A stretch of DNA of 64,000 bases from Phaeotremella fagi (GCA_001599715.1 BCHU01000003.1:1736001-1800000); one strand, 5' to 3'. Positions 24,811-35,685 are shown, numbered from the stretch's first letter. A program made the numbers and translations. Notes: a model not told the origin generated them from the letters alone.

Positions 24811-26275
24811 ATGCTCCCAATCCTTCTCTCCCTCTTATCAACGTTCAACAGCGTTCAAGCTCAAGTCACAGCAACGAACCCTAATGGAGTCACCAACCCC
24901 AGTGCCCCAGCCTTCCTCCCAGTAGGGGCTAACGTCAACCAAACCTCTTTCTCAAGATTACTGACTCTAAACGGTCTAGACGATTTCTGTCTCTTCGGTC
25001 CACCAGAGGGAGGAGCTGCTAACACCATCGGAAACGTTGAACCAATCGTCGTAGCTTATTGTTCCAAACCTAGAAATAACGCTCGGTACGTCCTTGATCT
25101 GAGTGTTAGTGTTAGTAGTTGACAATTTGGAAAATCTAGGATTATCCCTGATGGAGCGATTCATTCTGCTAAATTCATCAAGACTCCGCTTTATGTTCAG
25201 ATCTCTGGGTTCTGGGATGGAACTAAAGTTAACATCGTATGTACCTCTTCGTTCCTCTTTTCTTTAGTAGTACGGGATAGGATAGAGCTGATGTCAACTA
25301 TAGCCAGCTGGTGACTTCGGTGGTGAACTTGATCCCCACGGTGCTGAGAATCTCGGTAATCCAATCGGTGGAAATGTTACTTCTAACGTTTCTGGACGTG
25401 ATGTTTTCTACGAGGAATGGATGTCGTTTGTGAGTCAACAGATTATTCTGATTCGAGTTTGATGTTAACGCTCCCCTTTCATCTTAGATCTCATACGATC
25501 AATTCTGTTTACGTATCTGTACAGCCCAAACATCAAACGTCACAACCGCCCTCCAATGTGAACAGTAAGTAAAATTTCTACTTCATCAACCCAATACTGA
25601 TGTTAAAAAGTGAACTCGATATCATGGGTTGTAACTTCGTCATGGCCTTAGGACCAGATGTCTACCAATCCAACGGAACCTTCGTTTCATGTGATGGTGA
25701 TCCAGCAGCTCCACCTGGTCTCTATCCACAAGGTGGAACTACCAGTACTTTCAGACAAAGATATACTGGGACTTATGTTGATGGGGCTGGTGCTTCTCAA
25801 CGATTCACTGTTGGTGATTTAGTCACCCCAAGTGCTCCTGCTTTGTAAGTTTTGGTTTTAGCTGAACATTGAGACTGTACTGATCTAAATCTAGTATCCC
25901 AGCTACATCTAATTGTGTTACCTATTCAACTATCTCCAGTAAGTTTCCCATCGTTTCGAACGATATCCTAAGCTAACAAAACCATCAGACGGAATCAACA
26001 CAGCCAATTACGCAGTTACAGCAGCCCCAGTCGTCCTAAGTGGAGGCTCAACAGCCACAGGATCAGTATCAACCGTCAGTCGATCCACCACAATCTCAAA
26101 TTCAGCCGCAACTTCAAGAACGACTACCGCACCGTCTGGTTCAGTCACTGGTTCAGCTTCCAACAGCGCTTCAACCGCTGCTGCTACCACTTCCAGAGCT
26201 TCTTCTGCTGATGCAGTTAAAGCTAGTGGAATGCTGGTTTTACTTGGTTTGATCACTTTCTTCATCTTAGTTTGA
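24811..26275 (+). CDS. Secreted, probably cell-surface protein of the 'macrofage activating glycoprotein' family
   Basis: Seven exons. A cleavable signal peptide is clear (LPILLSLLSTFNSVQAQ). The ectodomain carries the signatures of this basidiomycete family: LNGLDDFCLFGPPEG, NVEPIVVAYCSKP, IPDGAIHSAKFIKTPLYVQI, AGDFGGELDPHGAENLGNPI, YDQFCLRICTAQ and DIMGCNFVMALGPDVY. Six to eight cysteines are spaced as in the family. A Ser/Thr-rich stalk (SRSTTISNSAATSRTTTAPS) follows, and the protein ends in a hydrophobic segment (GMLVLLGLITFFILV) with SS-ADAVKAS before it, consistent with a GPI signal or membrane anchor. The biochemical function of the family is not established. The start lies in a CACGTACAATG context. 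Confidence 0.87.
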
Positions 26276-26592
26276 ATGTAGTTATTCATTAGTCAATTCG
26301 CTCATTTTTTCGATGGATGGACAATCATTGTTTTCTGTTTTCGTATGTCATCAAATGATTGATTTTAATGCATAAATGATTATGGATCGTCTTTGTGATA
26401 CTCGCAACCGTGATAGCTCGAATAAATGACGAAAACGTCTTCGAAAGTGGGACTTTGAAACAAAGGATCTCAGACACAGTCAGAGCTTTGAAATTGAATT
26501 GGCGACTTTCTCCCTTCCTCTTTTTTTCTACTCTACTTCTTCTTCCTTCACAACTCACTTTTCTAATCTTTGAATCAACAATCAGACCCATA
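26276..26592 (+). promoter_or_regulatory. Leader of orphan gene copy 1
   Basis: 317 bp. The proximal part (26510-26570) is a strong pyrimidine tract (TTCCTCTTTTTTTCTACTC). The frame is open upstream of 26593, but the translation there looks non-coding, so the ATG at 26593 is preferred. Confidence 0.4.
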
Positions 26593-27030
26593 ATGTCAAC
26601 TACGTCTGATTATAAAGGCTTCTCCCTTCAACAGCTTCAAACAATTTTCAACGATACCTCCCTAGACGGATATCAGACGGTAGCAAGGGACCGAGCTCGA
26701 ACGTCAATAGTCAATATCGTTGTGAGGATGAGTTCCATACGCAGAGTCACATTCACAGTCACTGGCAAAATCGAAGACTCAAATCAGACAAACCCGTTAT
26801 TCGAGAAGCTCCAAGAATTGCATAGTATCAGTGATCGTGCCATCGCCCTTCTTTCTTCGTTGCTCATCAAAGATCTTCCCAACTTCGACGCTGAGGGTAC
26901 GGATAGGATGATCGATGAGTTTTGTAAAGTTCGTAAGGAATTGTTCGGTCGTTCTGAGTTTGAAGATTATCGTTATTTGTTGCGTTGGGAATGGAATTCA
27001 CATAATATAGGTGATGTTAGTTATCAATGA
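26593..27030 (+). CDS. Orphan gene family, copy 1 (intact)
   Basis: A single-exon gene of 145 residues, predicted to be mostly helical, with no signal peptide, membrane helix or cysteine cluster. No known family is recognised. It begins MSTTSDYKGFSLQQLQTIF. The C-terminal part GTDRMIDEFCKVRKELFG and WEWNSHNIGD aligns with the gene at 28302 (GTDEGVDLFCQTNKEIWE and WDSKNIGND), showing that the two are diverged tandem paralogues. The start was chosen at 26593 because the paralogue also starts just before the (S/D)xSLxxL helix and because ATAATG follows a pyrimidine-rich leader. The frame could be extended upstream to 26395 without a stop. Confidence 0.72.
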   Translation: MSTTSDYKGFSLQQLQTIFNDTSLDGYQTVARDRARTSIVNIVVRMSSIRRVTFTVTGKIEDSNQTNPLFEKLQELHSISDRAIALLSSLLIKDLPNFDAEGTDRMIDEFCKVRKELFGRSEFEDYRYLLRWEWNSHNIGDVSYQ

Positions 27031-27718
27031 AATATATGTGGGAGAAGGGATTCTGGTTGAGAAAATTGATGGGTCGTTCGTATTGTTATACCGTTGTGAA
27101 ATGTATCGTATGACGAGTTACATTTTGTACGCCTTACGATTTCTCAAGGTTGTGCTGCTAGTCTAATTGCTTTTCAGTCAATGGCTTCTGGCCGGTTTTA
27201 CTTGGAAGACCGATTAATATATTTCGATCAATTAATAAAGATTTGGTGGGGAATGGAAATGAATTTCATACTCGTTCGATCAATTGATTATCTCCTATCA
27301 ATGCATATGATCATGGTTTTTAGTTCAATCTCAAAATGAATTCAACAATTAATGAAGAAAATCGCGTCGTGACGTGTGACCCGTCGATCCCTGACCTATT
27401 TATAGGCTGGAACCTTTCGTAATGTGAAAATCAAACCAAATTGAAGCTACTTAAAATCCAGACCCATGTTGTTTATCACCCCCTGATCTACCATTTTCTG
27501 ACCTAACATGATTCGATCTAGATCTCGAGGAAAGTAACATCTTTATACCGTCGTTGGAGTATCCTGGCGATCAGCACCCAGCACTCTGTGGCAAACGAAA
27601 CATTGCCACTTTGGATTTCGATTTTACGACGGATTTATGTTTTACTACAAACCTTTCAGAGATACGCTGTATTCGAACTCGCATGACATCATGTCATATG
27701 GGCATTTTTTGGTCGGGC
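27031..27718. other. Intergenic region within the orphan tandem array
   Basis: AT-rich, with no gene. TGCCACTT occurs at 27604-27611. An open frame at 27637-27894 does not look like a conserved protein and overlaps the remnant described next. Confidence 0.35.
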
Positions 27719-27910
27719 GTATTGGAAGTCCTTTGAGAGGATTAGTGAGAGTAAACTTGTACAGCGCGTCTTCTTATGTTGCGTTTAATGAATCTTGTTC
27801 GTCTCCTTATCTTCATCATGTCAACACCAATGTTCTCGTCAAAAGACTTATTTCTCACGCAGCTTCAGACAGCATGGGAAAGATACAGTCATAATTACAT
27901 CTCGATTGGT
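27719..27910 (+). pseudogene. Orphan gene family, copy 2 (5' remnant)
   Basis: A start at 27819 reads MSTPMFSSKDLFLTQLQTAW followed by ERYSHN, matching the first 20 residues of copy 1 (MSTTSDYKGFSLQQLQTIF). Similarity then ends and no later domain is found in any frame. About 100 bp upstream, GTATTGGAAGTCCTTTGAGAGG resembles the leader start of copies 3 and 4 (GTATTTGAAGTCCCCTGAAG). It is best read as a truncated duplicate. Confidence 0.5.
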
Positions 27911-28171
27911 CAAGTTGCTTTTATTTTCAAGTCCGTGATCTATTGTACATATTATTACCTTATCTCCGTATGCTTTATTCCGATGAAATCGTTATCTTTG
28001 TCCTCCATTCTGTCAACGTCTTCTTTCAATTTATCGGGATATTGCCTTCTAGTTCAGCGATATTTATAACACTTGTAAAATCCCGATACAAAAAGATGAA
28101 ACGTATTACACGTCACAATATTGCCGAAAAGATAAAGGAGCCATTAAATGTGAAAAGAATGACCGAAACGC

Positions 28172-28300
28172 CAGTCGCTCAAGTCTTCTTTGCGTATATG
28201 TATTTGAAGTCCCCTGAAGAGAGCTCTCTCTTTCCCTTTTCTTTCTCTTTCCCCCACTTCTTTAATCTACCAAATCAAACAAACATACTGTTCATCACGC
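28172..28300 (+). repeat. Duplicated leader, unit A
   Basis: It shares the blocks AGTCGCTCAAGTCTTCTTTG, GAGCTCTCTCTTT and AATCTACCAAATCAAAC with unit B at 28914-29033, in the same order and spacing, directly upstream of copies 3 and 4 of the orphan family. Confidence 0.7.
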
Positions 28301-28301
28301 C

Positions 28302-28725
28302 GATGGAACAAACATACGAATACTCAGACTCGTCTCTTAAAAAGCTCAAAGCTCTTTGGGAAGGTGCTTCCCTCGAAAAGAAAACCGTCATCGAATCAGA
28401 GGCAAGACAACGAATCGTAAGATCAATCCGTAGAATCACCAGGTTACAACACGAGACTGTCGATCAAGCTATTCATTATGGTCTAACAACAGAACTTAAT
28501 CAATACTTAGCATGCCTTCATATTGCGAGTTTTAGAGCTATATATCGTCTGACTGATGGTACGGTAAGGAGCTTTGAAGAGTGGGATGTTAAGGGTACTG
28601 ATGAAGGCGTCGACCTGTTTTGCCAAACAAACAAAGAGATCTGGGAGGGTGTTAGTTTTCAGAGGGCTAATCTCAAATATGAGACTGCTTGGGATTCGAA
28701 GAATATCGGGAATGATGGTTCATAG
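28302..28725 (+). CDS. Orphan gene family, copy 3 (intact)
   Basis: A single-exon gene of 140 residues starting MEQTYEYSDSSLKKLKALWE. It is diverged from copy 1 but collinear: N-terminal helix SLKKLKALWEGASLEKK, a basic second helix (RQRIVRSIRRITRLQ), LHIASFRAIYRLTDGTVRSF, then GTDEGVDLFCQTNKEIWE and a Trp-rich end WDSKNIGNDGS. The frame runs open far upstream (to 27943), but the family comparison supports the ATG at 28302. No function can be given. The promoter-side sequence (about 28172-28300) is shared with copy 4. Confidence 0.74.
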
Positions 28726-28913
28726 TACCCATACCGTATATGCTCGTGTGTGCTGTTGTAATGTCCCGTTCGTATATTGTTAGCAGTAAGCTGTCGTCAT
28801 TTAATGTATATTTTTCCTTTTATAATCTCCAATTCCCGACAGAAGAAAAAAGTTACAATAATTTACATCATTCTAACATCCTGGTGGTTTCATACCGAAA
28901 AGAAGACGAACCC

Positions 28914-29033
28914 CTAGTCGACTCGAGTCTTCTTTGGATGTATTTAAGTCCCCCAATTGGAGCTCTCTCTTTTCTCTTTTTATTTCTTTTACTCCCCAGT
29001 CTTTCAATCTACCAAATCAAACCAACATACGCC
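28914..29033 (+). repeat. Duplicated leader, unit B
   Basis: It contains CTAGTCGACTCGAGTCTTC, TATTTAAGTCCCCC, GAGCTCTCTCTTTT and AATCTACCAAATCAAACC, paralleling unit A. The conserved pyrimidine tract and ACCAAATCAAAC box may be functional promoter or leader parts. Confidence 0.7.
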
Positions 29034-29430
29034 ATGTCAATGCCAGCATCATACAAATATATAAACTGTTCTCTTGAAGATATGAGAGATCATTGGATAG
29101 CCGCTCCGATGTTCAAAAAACGCGATTAACCCCTCTTTCCAACAGCTCTTCGAACACGAGAGAAGCCTGTAATCGGGACTGTGACATGTCCTCATCTAAC
29201 CGTCCTCGAACCCAAGTATTCTTCATAATATGGTCATTCTGATACAATCTCCTAATCCATCTAGGCGGTTCGACGCCTGTATGCGAATAAGTGAAATGAG
29301 TAATCAAGCTATCCTTCTCCTCACTGGAACACCGGTTCGAAGTTTTTACGATTTTAACACCGTATGGAGATCATTGAACATTCCTCTGATCCATTTTTGT
29401 AGGCGTGGGCCGTCTCGATTTTGAGATGTG
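28914..29430 (+). pseudogene. Orphan gene family, copy 4 (decayed)
   Basis: The start at 29033 opens MSMPASYKYINCSLEDMRDH, matching the N-terminal helix of copy 3, but stops after 31 residues at about 29127. Further on, one frame gives CMRISEMSNQAILLLTGTP followed by VRSFYDFNTVW (about 29272-29365), matching LHIASFRAIYRLTDGTVRSF of copy 3, in a frame with intervening stops and shifts. The upstream 120 bp match those of copy 3 closely. This is a recent duplicate now broken. Confidence 0.65.
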
Positions 29431-30872
29431 TAACCTCGCACAAGTTGGGTTCTAAGATCGAGAGATACCGGAGTCGAGGATGGGAGCGGTGGTTTGTGTT
29501 GTTGGTCGTGTTTTGTGTGAAAGGGCCAGATTGCGCGGAGAATTGATATTGTTTTCGTAAGATCCGTTCTGTTGGACTTGACTATAATATGCTTCTTTGA
29601 AATAGTCCTTGTCAATCACTCTCCTGTACTTCCAACGTGATTTCTTTGACTACAGGGTATCATCCTCTTGTCTACCTATTCCCCTCGTTTCCGTTTATCT
29701 TCGGGTTTGTCTATATCTTCTGGAATTCTGCTAGCGGAGAGGTAAGTAAGTCAAAGGTTAGCTGATCAGGTCTTGAACCTCTCACGACTGGAGTAAGATA
29801 GAAGATAACGTCATGTACCACCGCACCTTGGATTCTCTCACATCTGCCAACTCCAAGCTCTCTGATTACTCAACAGAAAATGTAGTTAGTTGTTCATACG
29901 ATGAAAACAATTCTAGCCTAGTAAACCGATCGGACTAATGATTCAACCCAACCCAACAACAACGAAAAGACCAAGGATAAACTACGGCGCCAAGATACCG
30001 AATGGTTTCGAAGATTAAAGACGGAGTCACGGTCCGTCAAGATGATACAACAAGATAATCGACGGCCCGGTAAGGATGCCAAAAGAAATGAGACGACAAC
30101 AACAGGATTATCATGAACGGCCACGACGACCGGTGGTAAATACAATCGTTCCCAGGAAAATATCGACCGTGATAATCTACCGTTGCTGACGGTATGAGAT
30201 TAGTCCGAGCGACAACCACTTGCCACTCGCCACAAGCGTGCATGTGAACAAAGAAAGGCTTGGCCCAGAGCTAAGTTAAGGGTACGATATTGCTGCGGGG
30301 TATTATAGAGTTTGTGAAATGTCTTGGCATGGAGACCCGGAGCATAAATGGGAGAAAACCGGTGTCCCGGCCCCGTTTTTGGGTGAGATAAATTGAGGGT
30401 AAGAAAATCAGGAACACTTCGAAGAGAGAGTCGCCATTCTGAAGTTGCGCTTCTTTCGTACTAAACGTTTCAATTGCTTCTCGTCACTTGCGCCCTTACC
30501 CTTTGACAACTTAATCGCAGTTCTCTACTGATTAACTGTGTTTTTCGTATCAACTCATAGGGATCGTAAGGTCGTAAGGTCTTTCCTCAGCTAAACCGGT
30601 CTAACCGGAGTCCGAACTTTGACTATATTCGTAAGAAACGACTGACAGGTGACCCGGACCGATTGAATTGCATCTGCATCTAGAACTCAATCCTGATCCA
30701 ATTATCCTGACGGTGGAAAACAAACAACAAAAGAATCAAGAAACCAGTTTCCCCCCTCCCCATGGGTCCCGTGCTGCTCCACGAAATTTAAGATATATAG
30801 TCCACATTCCCCCCTCCTTTCTTCTTTTTTCTTCATACTCAATTCATATAATTTTTTAATAACTTATTAGAT
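29431..30872 (+). promoter_or_regulatory. Long upstream region of the allantoate-permease-like transporter
   Basis: A 1.4-kb gene-free stretch. It holds at least six GATAA/TTATC words (29804, 30054, 30108, 30171, 30387 and 30702), more than chance would give, as expected for a GATA-factor, nitrogen-regulated promoter. TGCCACTC occurs at 30221-30228, CGTAAGGTCGTAAGGTC at about 30566, and a CT-rich tract (30808-30840) precedes the start. Confidence 0.5.
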
Positions 30873-32640
30873 ATGTCTGATAAACTCGAAGACGAGAAAA
30901 TCTACGCTGAGCACCAAGAGGCTTTACCCAACGTCGATCCAGAGTCTCATGAATCCAAGACTAGACGTGGTGCCAACACCCAACTTGATGATGCTGCTAA
31001 ATTGTTAGAAGCTGCTGGTGGTCACGTCGATGCTACTCCTCAAGACCGAAAGAGGGTTTTGAGAATGATCGATATCTACGTTTGTATCCCAATGTGTTTG
31101 ATCTACTTCATCCAACAGGTATGTTCTTCCTATCTTGATTGTTTTCTTATCTAACCTACTCGCGTAGATGGACAAATCATCCGTTTCCTACGCCGCCGTC
31201 TTCAACTTACAAGCTGAAGCCGGATTAGTCGGAACCCAATACTCTTGGCTCACTTCCATCGTCTACCTCGCCCAACTTGTTTGTCAACCACTCTCCTCCT
31301 ACGCCCTCATCGTTTTCCCAGTTAAATACTGGGTCATGTTCAACATGACAGCTTGTGAGTGGCGTCAAATCGAACTTTTCACGTAAAATTATACTAATTT
31401 CTTCAATCCAGGGTCTATCGTCACCATCGCCACCTCCGCTGCTACCAACTTCACCGGTTTAGTCATCGCTCGTCTCTTCTTGGGATGTTTCGAAGCTACC
31501 ATCTTGCCATCTTTCGTCTTGGTCACTCAAATGTGGTGGATCCGTCGTGAACAATCATACAGAACCATTGCCTACCAAATTGCCAACTCATGTGCCGCCA
31601 TCATCGGTCCATTACTTGCCTACGGTATCGGTAAAGCCATCAGTGACAGTAAATCATCCCCAATCAAGCCATACCAAGGTATCTTCCTTTTCATCGGATC
31701 CGTTGGTCTCGCTTTCGTTCCACTTGTCTGGTGGCTCATGCCCAACTCCCCTACCACCGCTAAATTCTTGAAGAACGGTAACGACAGACTTATCGCCATT
31801 GACCGTCTCAGAGAGAACAACACTGGTACCAAAACCTCCGTCTGGAAATGGTCCCAAGTCAAGGAAACCTACATGGACCCAAAGACTTACATGTGGGCTG
31901 GTATGTGGTTCTGTGCCGCTTGTCCTTCAGGTGGTATCGGTGCTTTCGGTGGTTTGATCACTAAAGGTTTCGGTTTCGACACGTTCACAACTATTCTCAT
32001 GCAAATCCCAACCGGTGGTATCGGTATCGTCGCCCTTTTGATTTGTATCTTCGTTACCAACAAGATCAAGCTCAGATGGCCAGTTCTCGCTATCGTCACC
32101 CTTTTCCCAATCGCTGGTGCAATCGGTCTAACTCAAGTTCCAAGATCTTCAACCGGTGGTTTGATGGCTTGTTACTACGTCGCCTATCTTTTCTCCGCTA
32201 TTCAACCACTTTTGATCTCTTGGTGTAACTTGAACGCTGCCGGTACCACCAAACGAGTCGTCACCACCGCTACCATGTTCGGTGCTCTCACCGTTGGTAA
32301 CACTATCGGTCCCCAGGTATACTTAGCCAATGAAGCACCTGTATACCTCACCGGTCTCTACGTCGACATTGGTTGTTGGTGTGTTGAATTCTTGTTGGTC
32401 GTTTCAATGGGTTTCTATCTCCGCCACCTCAACCGTAAACAAGAAGCTCGTCGTGTCGCTCTAGGCATGCCAGCCAACATCAAAGATATCTCAATCATGA
32501 CAACAGCCGAAGCCGACGCTTACAAGATCGAACTCGCTGAAATCATGAGAGCTTCAGGTTTCGATTTCTCTAAACTCAACGCTCACTCTTTCGATGACAT
32601 GACTGATTGGGAGAACCCATCTTTCATGTACGTTTTGTAG
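30873..32640 (+). CDS. MFS transporter, Dal5-like anion:cation symporter family
   Basis: A plasma-membrane importer of the ACS family (allantoate, ureidosuccinate, nicotinate or similar organic anions) is inferred. Three exons (30873-31119, 31168-31354, 31412-32640) give about 553 residues. Seen in order: an acidic N-terminus (DKLEDEKIYAEHQEALP), the first helix with MIDIYVCIPMCLIYFIQQMD and KSSVSYA (the family's LDR/D-K equivalent), TQYSWLTSIVYLAQ, FLGCFEATILPSFVLVTQMW, YPYQGIFLFIGSVGL-like KPYQGIFLFIGSVGLA, and a long central loop DPKTYMWAGMWFC. After TM10, SWCNLNAAGTTKR is typical of the family. Codons are strongly biased to C- or optimal endings, unlike its neighbours, suggesting high expression. 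Confidence 0.93.
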
Positions 32641-33398
32641 GCTTCGTTACGATTGGAATTGGGACGTTTGGAAAGGGTTAGTCAATCGATCGGGATTCTT
32701 ACTTCGTAGTTTTCTCTTTGATTTTCGTAATAGCATGTAGTTCAATTATGTAAGATTTAGATCGTTCACTAGTTCTGTTTGTTGCATCACTGATTGTGCC
32801 ACTTGCATGCATTATGCCACTTGCATGTCAATTGCAACCTTCCTACAAGACTAGATGGAGCGAACGGCTGCTCCTCTCGAATGGAGGGAGACCTGTCAGT
32901 AGAAAATACGGACAATCCCATTTTCATTCTAGATATCGACCAAAAAAGTGGGCTGTATCATCACATGCGTCTCTGCCTTAAGAATTTCTGTCCAGGTCGT
33001 TCATACAATGTTTGGTCCCTTTTTTTTTCGTAGATGTTAGGCTATGGCAAAAGGCAAGACTTGCCCGGGTATCGTACTTAGGGGTTATTTCTAACAAGAG
33101 ATACATCCATCATTCACTTATCTGAGGGTTCAAACGATGTAGCTACGAGTTGACTTCCCGATAGAAGGCTAAGCCGTTTCAATCGTCACCTATGCTCGTT
33201 ATATTAACAATTCTATGCATGTTATATACAATTTCAGATTCTGGTATAGATTGATGATCGGTATGAACAATGAGAAGTACTGTGAGCTATATACAAACGA
33301 TTCTGTTTCAATAGAAGAAAACAAGGTAGATTTAGTTAACAGCGATCTCGGTGTTTTCCATAGAAGCGAAACCGTGACCTATGTTAAATCTATCAGTC
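32641..33398. other. Intergenic region between convergent transporter and DUG3-like gene
   Basis: No gene is supported. TGCCACTTGCATG occurs twice in 31 bp (32797 and 32815). A small hairpin GGCAAG-AC-TTGCC lies near 33050. The rest looks like 3' untranslated sequence. Confidence 0.4.
32797..32827 (+). repeat. Direct repeat of TGCCACTTGCATG
   Basis: Two 13-bp copies start at 32797 and 32815 (period 18 bp). Each contains the recurrent word TGCCACTT, and the copies have nearly identical flanks. Confidence 0.7.
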
Positions 33399-35153
33399 TC
33401 AAACCCACAAGTCAAGCTCGTGGATGGACTCACCGAATCCCATTGAAATTGCGAAATCCGTCGATCGGAGATGAGAAGCTGGATCTCTTGGTGGGACGTA
33501 GTATTCGTCGATGATAGGTACTTGAAGTAGATTCATCTGGACGAGGGTTAGTATCATTTCCTTGAAGATATCTAGAAATCTCACTTTAGGTGTCACGACC
33601 AACATAGTGTTCGTTTTGACTTCCATCCAATCTGATCTCTCGAACGTTAAAGGTTCACTAGCTATCATAATGATATTTTCCCTTTTATCGGCTTTGGTCA
33701 TCCGATATAAACCCCCTTCTTGATATTCATCGAATGAGGTTCCAGATGAGAAGAATAACGAAGCCGCTTCCATGGTTCTTGAAGAGATGTAACGAGTTGC
33801 GATGACTGTTTCACCATCTGAGACGACGTAGTTCAAGAGACTTGGGGATGTCTGCTTTCGTCAATTCAATTTCGAATTTGAGTCAACAACAGACTCACAA
33901 TTCCAGCTTCTTTAGATAATTTATTCATGAAAGCTAAAGTTTCCATCATGGCGGTTCGTAATTCGATATGAGTGAAAGATCTTGCTCGTGGATCTTTTAA
34001 CTATAACAAAGTAGGACCAGTAAGGATTTCGATCGTCCAGCATATGTGCGTACTTACCTTTGAAAGGAAAACCATGAATACCCATTCGGAATCAGTGTAT
34101 CCAGATGGGTAAAGGAAAAGATCCTCAGGTAAGGAGTTTTGTAATTTTCGTCTGATCTTATCGAATTGAGCGACCTAGATTAAAAAGTCAGGTTGATACC
34201 TTGTACATCGTATGTATATACACCTACCTCCCCATTATGCATCCACTGAAATTATCAAGTACGAATTAGCGTCGTTTGGACGAAACTTGATGATTTAACC
34301 TACCATGAGTTTACCGAATATCCAAGGGTGACAATTATCTTCACTCGCTGGTGGATCTGGTCAGGCAAAGAGTTTCGAGCATTTGTGAAGACTTACGGGC
34401 ACCTGCCATAGTTGACGCTCTCACATGAGCACTTCGGATATCAGCTTAAGAAGTTAGAAATGGCTTTTTCGACTTACAACACGAGAGGACTTCTGATCTT
34501 TTCAGCCAGTCTCGTAAGATTAGCACTACTCCAAGCCTATCAGATGTCAGTCAACTAACACCAAAGTTGCAAGGAGTAACTAACTGGTGAAAGCGATTTA
34601 AAAACGCAAGGACGTTCATTCTCCAATTCCCTTTCTACCTCTCTCAAACGTAAAATCTCAAATGCAGCATCAGAACTAGATGAATCATCATTAACGATGA
34701 CGTTGTCTCCTGCAACAGCTGTAGTTGATGGTACAACTGGATCATGAGATTCAGATGGGATTTGAAGTGAAGTGGTAACGTTTTGATGAGGTGGGACGTG
34801 ATGTGAAGGTGAGATTGGGGCTGGTGTTAAAGTCGGATTCGGTTCTACTGTCTTGTATGGATTCAAGGTGTTGATAGGATCGTACCAACCAATCCCGAAT
34901 CCGTCTGCCTAAATTTTGAAACCAGATTAGTATAGAGAACATATATATCGAAGTTGGGGATTCGAGTCTTACATTCATTGGTCTACTACTTGGAAGTCTG
35001 AGTTTACTTTCGAAAGCCTGATTGATAATACTATGTCGTGGTCTAGTAACTAAATGTGAAAGTTGGATAGGTTCTGTACCCTTGTAAACTAGCTTTTGGG
35101 GTGTTAGTATATAGTATATGAAATCAATTGGTGCGACTTACGAATCTACACAT
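33399..35153 (-). CDS. Class II glutamine amidotransferase, DUG3-like
   Basis: This is an Ntn-type amidotransferase domain protein related to Dug3, which with Dug2 degrades glutathione in yeast. The start at 35153 gives MCRF across a first intron to LVYKGTEPIQLSHL. Cys2 becomes the N-terminal nucleophile. Further signatures are RPRHSIINQAFES, RPMNADGFGIGWY, FAHVRAST, NCHPWIFGKLMWMHNG, GYTDSEWVF and LNYVVSDGETVIATRY. About eight short introns interrupt the gene. Between GWYDPIN and PCVFKSLSPAW an insert of about 85 residues, rich in Pro/Thr/Ser (NPYKTVEPNPTLTPAPISP), is absent from compact homologues. The C-terminus ends GFGESIHELDLWV at 33399. The gene is divergent from PET117 (532 bp apart). 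Confidence 0.9.
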
Positions 35154-35685
35154 GATTGATATTCACTATAGAGGAAGGGAAGTTAGTAAAGGAAAAAAAT
35201 AATTAAATCAGGAGCGGATCATTTCAAATGGACTTCTAGGAGTGATGTCGCAAGATCATCTCATTCTATTCACTTACCGCAGATCAAAGGATTATTTGGG
35301 TCGGGGTTCCAAAGAAAAGAGTGTAGACTAGGTGAAACCAACGAAATTCAAGTCGATTGGTATTGGGTTTTAATTGCCGCAAAGACAGAGCAATCCTTTG
35401 ACTTCAGTCGTCCTTTGATCCTTTTCTGTTTTTCTCTTGTTTGTGTTGTCAGATTTACTGATATCTATCTGTGATTGTTGAATTGATTGAATACGTTATC
35501 TAGATGTGGATGCATAGGATGAGTCAGTAATGCTCGAATATTGATATAAAGTTGGTACCAAGCTGATCACGTGATATTGCACAAGATCTTCGAAGGAAAT
35601 TCAAGTACGTAGTCAATCATCCATTTCTCTCATCAACCACCATCGAGAACAATCTCACCCCTCCCCAAAACCCACCTAAATCCAA
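35154..35685. promoter_or_regulatory. Divergent promoter between DUG3-like gene and PET117
   Basis: 532 bp without a gene. It contains CACGTGATAT (about 35568), an E-box-like CACGTG, roughly 115 bp before the PET117 start. No other motif is assigned. Confidence 0.45.

Noticed and set aside
27943..28301. N-terminal extension of orphan copy 3 in the same open frame
   Set aside because: It overlaps the duplicated leader shared with copy 4, where the same sequence is non-coding.
29770..29810. Possible tRNA T-arm (GGTCTTGAACCTC)
   Set aside because: No acceptor stem or anticodon arm can be folded around it. No tRNA was found in the window.
22285..32640. Secondary-metabolite gene cluster
   Set aside because: Two transporters and a distant Zn2Cys6 factor are present, but no synthase, oxidase or tailoring enzyme.
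33040..33070. Hairpin GGCAAG-AC-TTGCC as a terminator
   Set aside because: Intrinsic hairpin terminators are not used by RNA polymerase II; probably chance.
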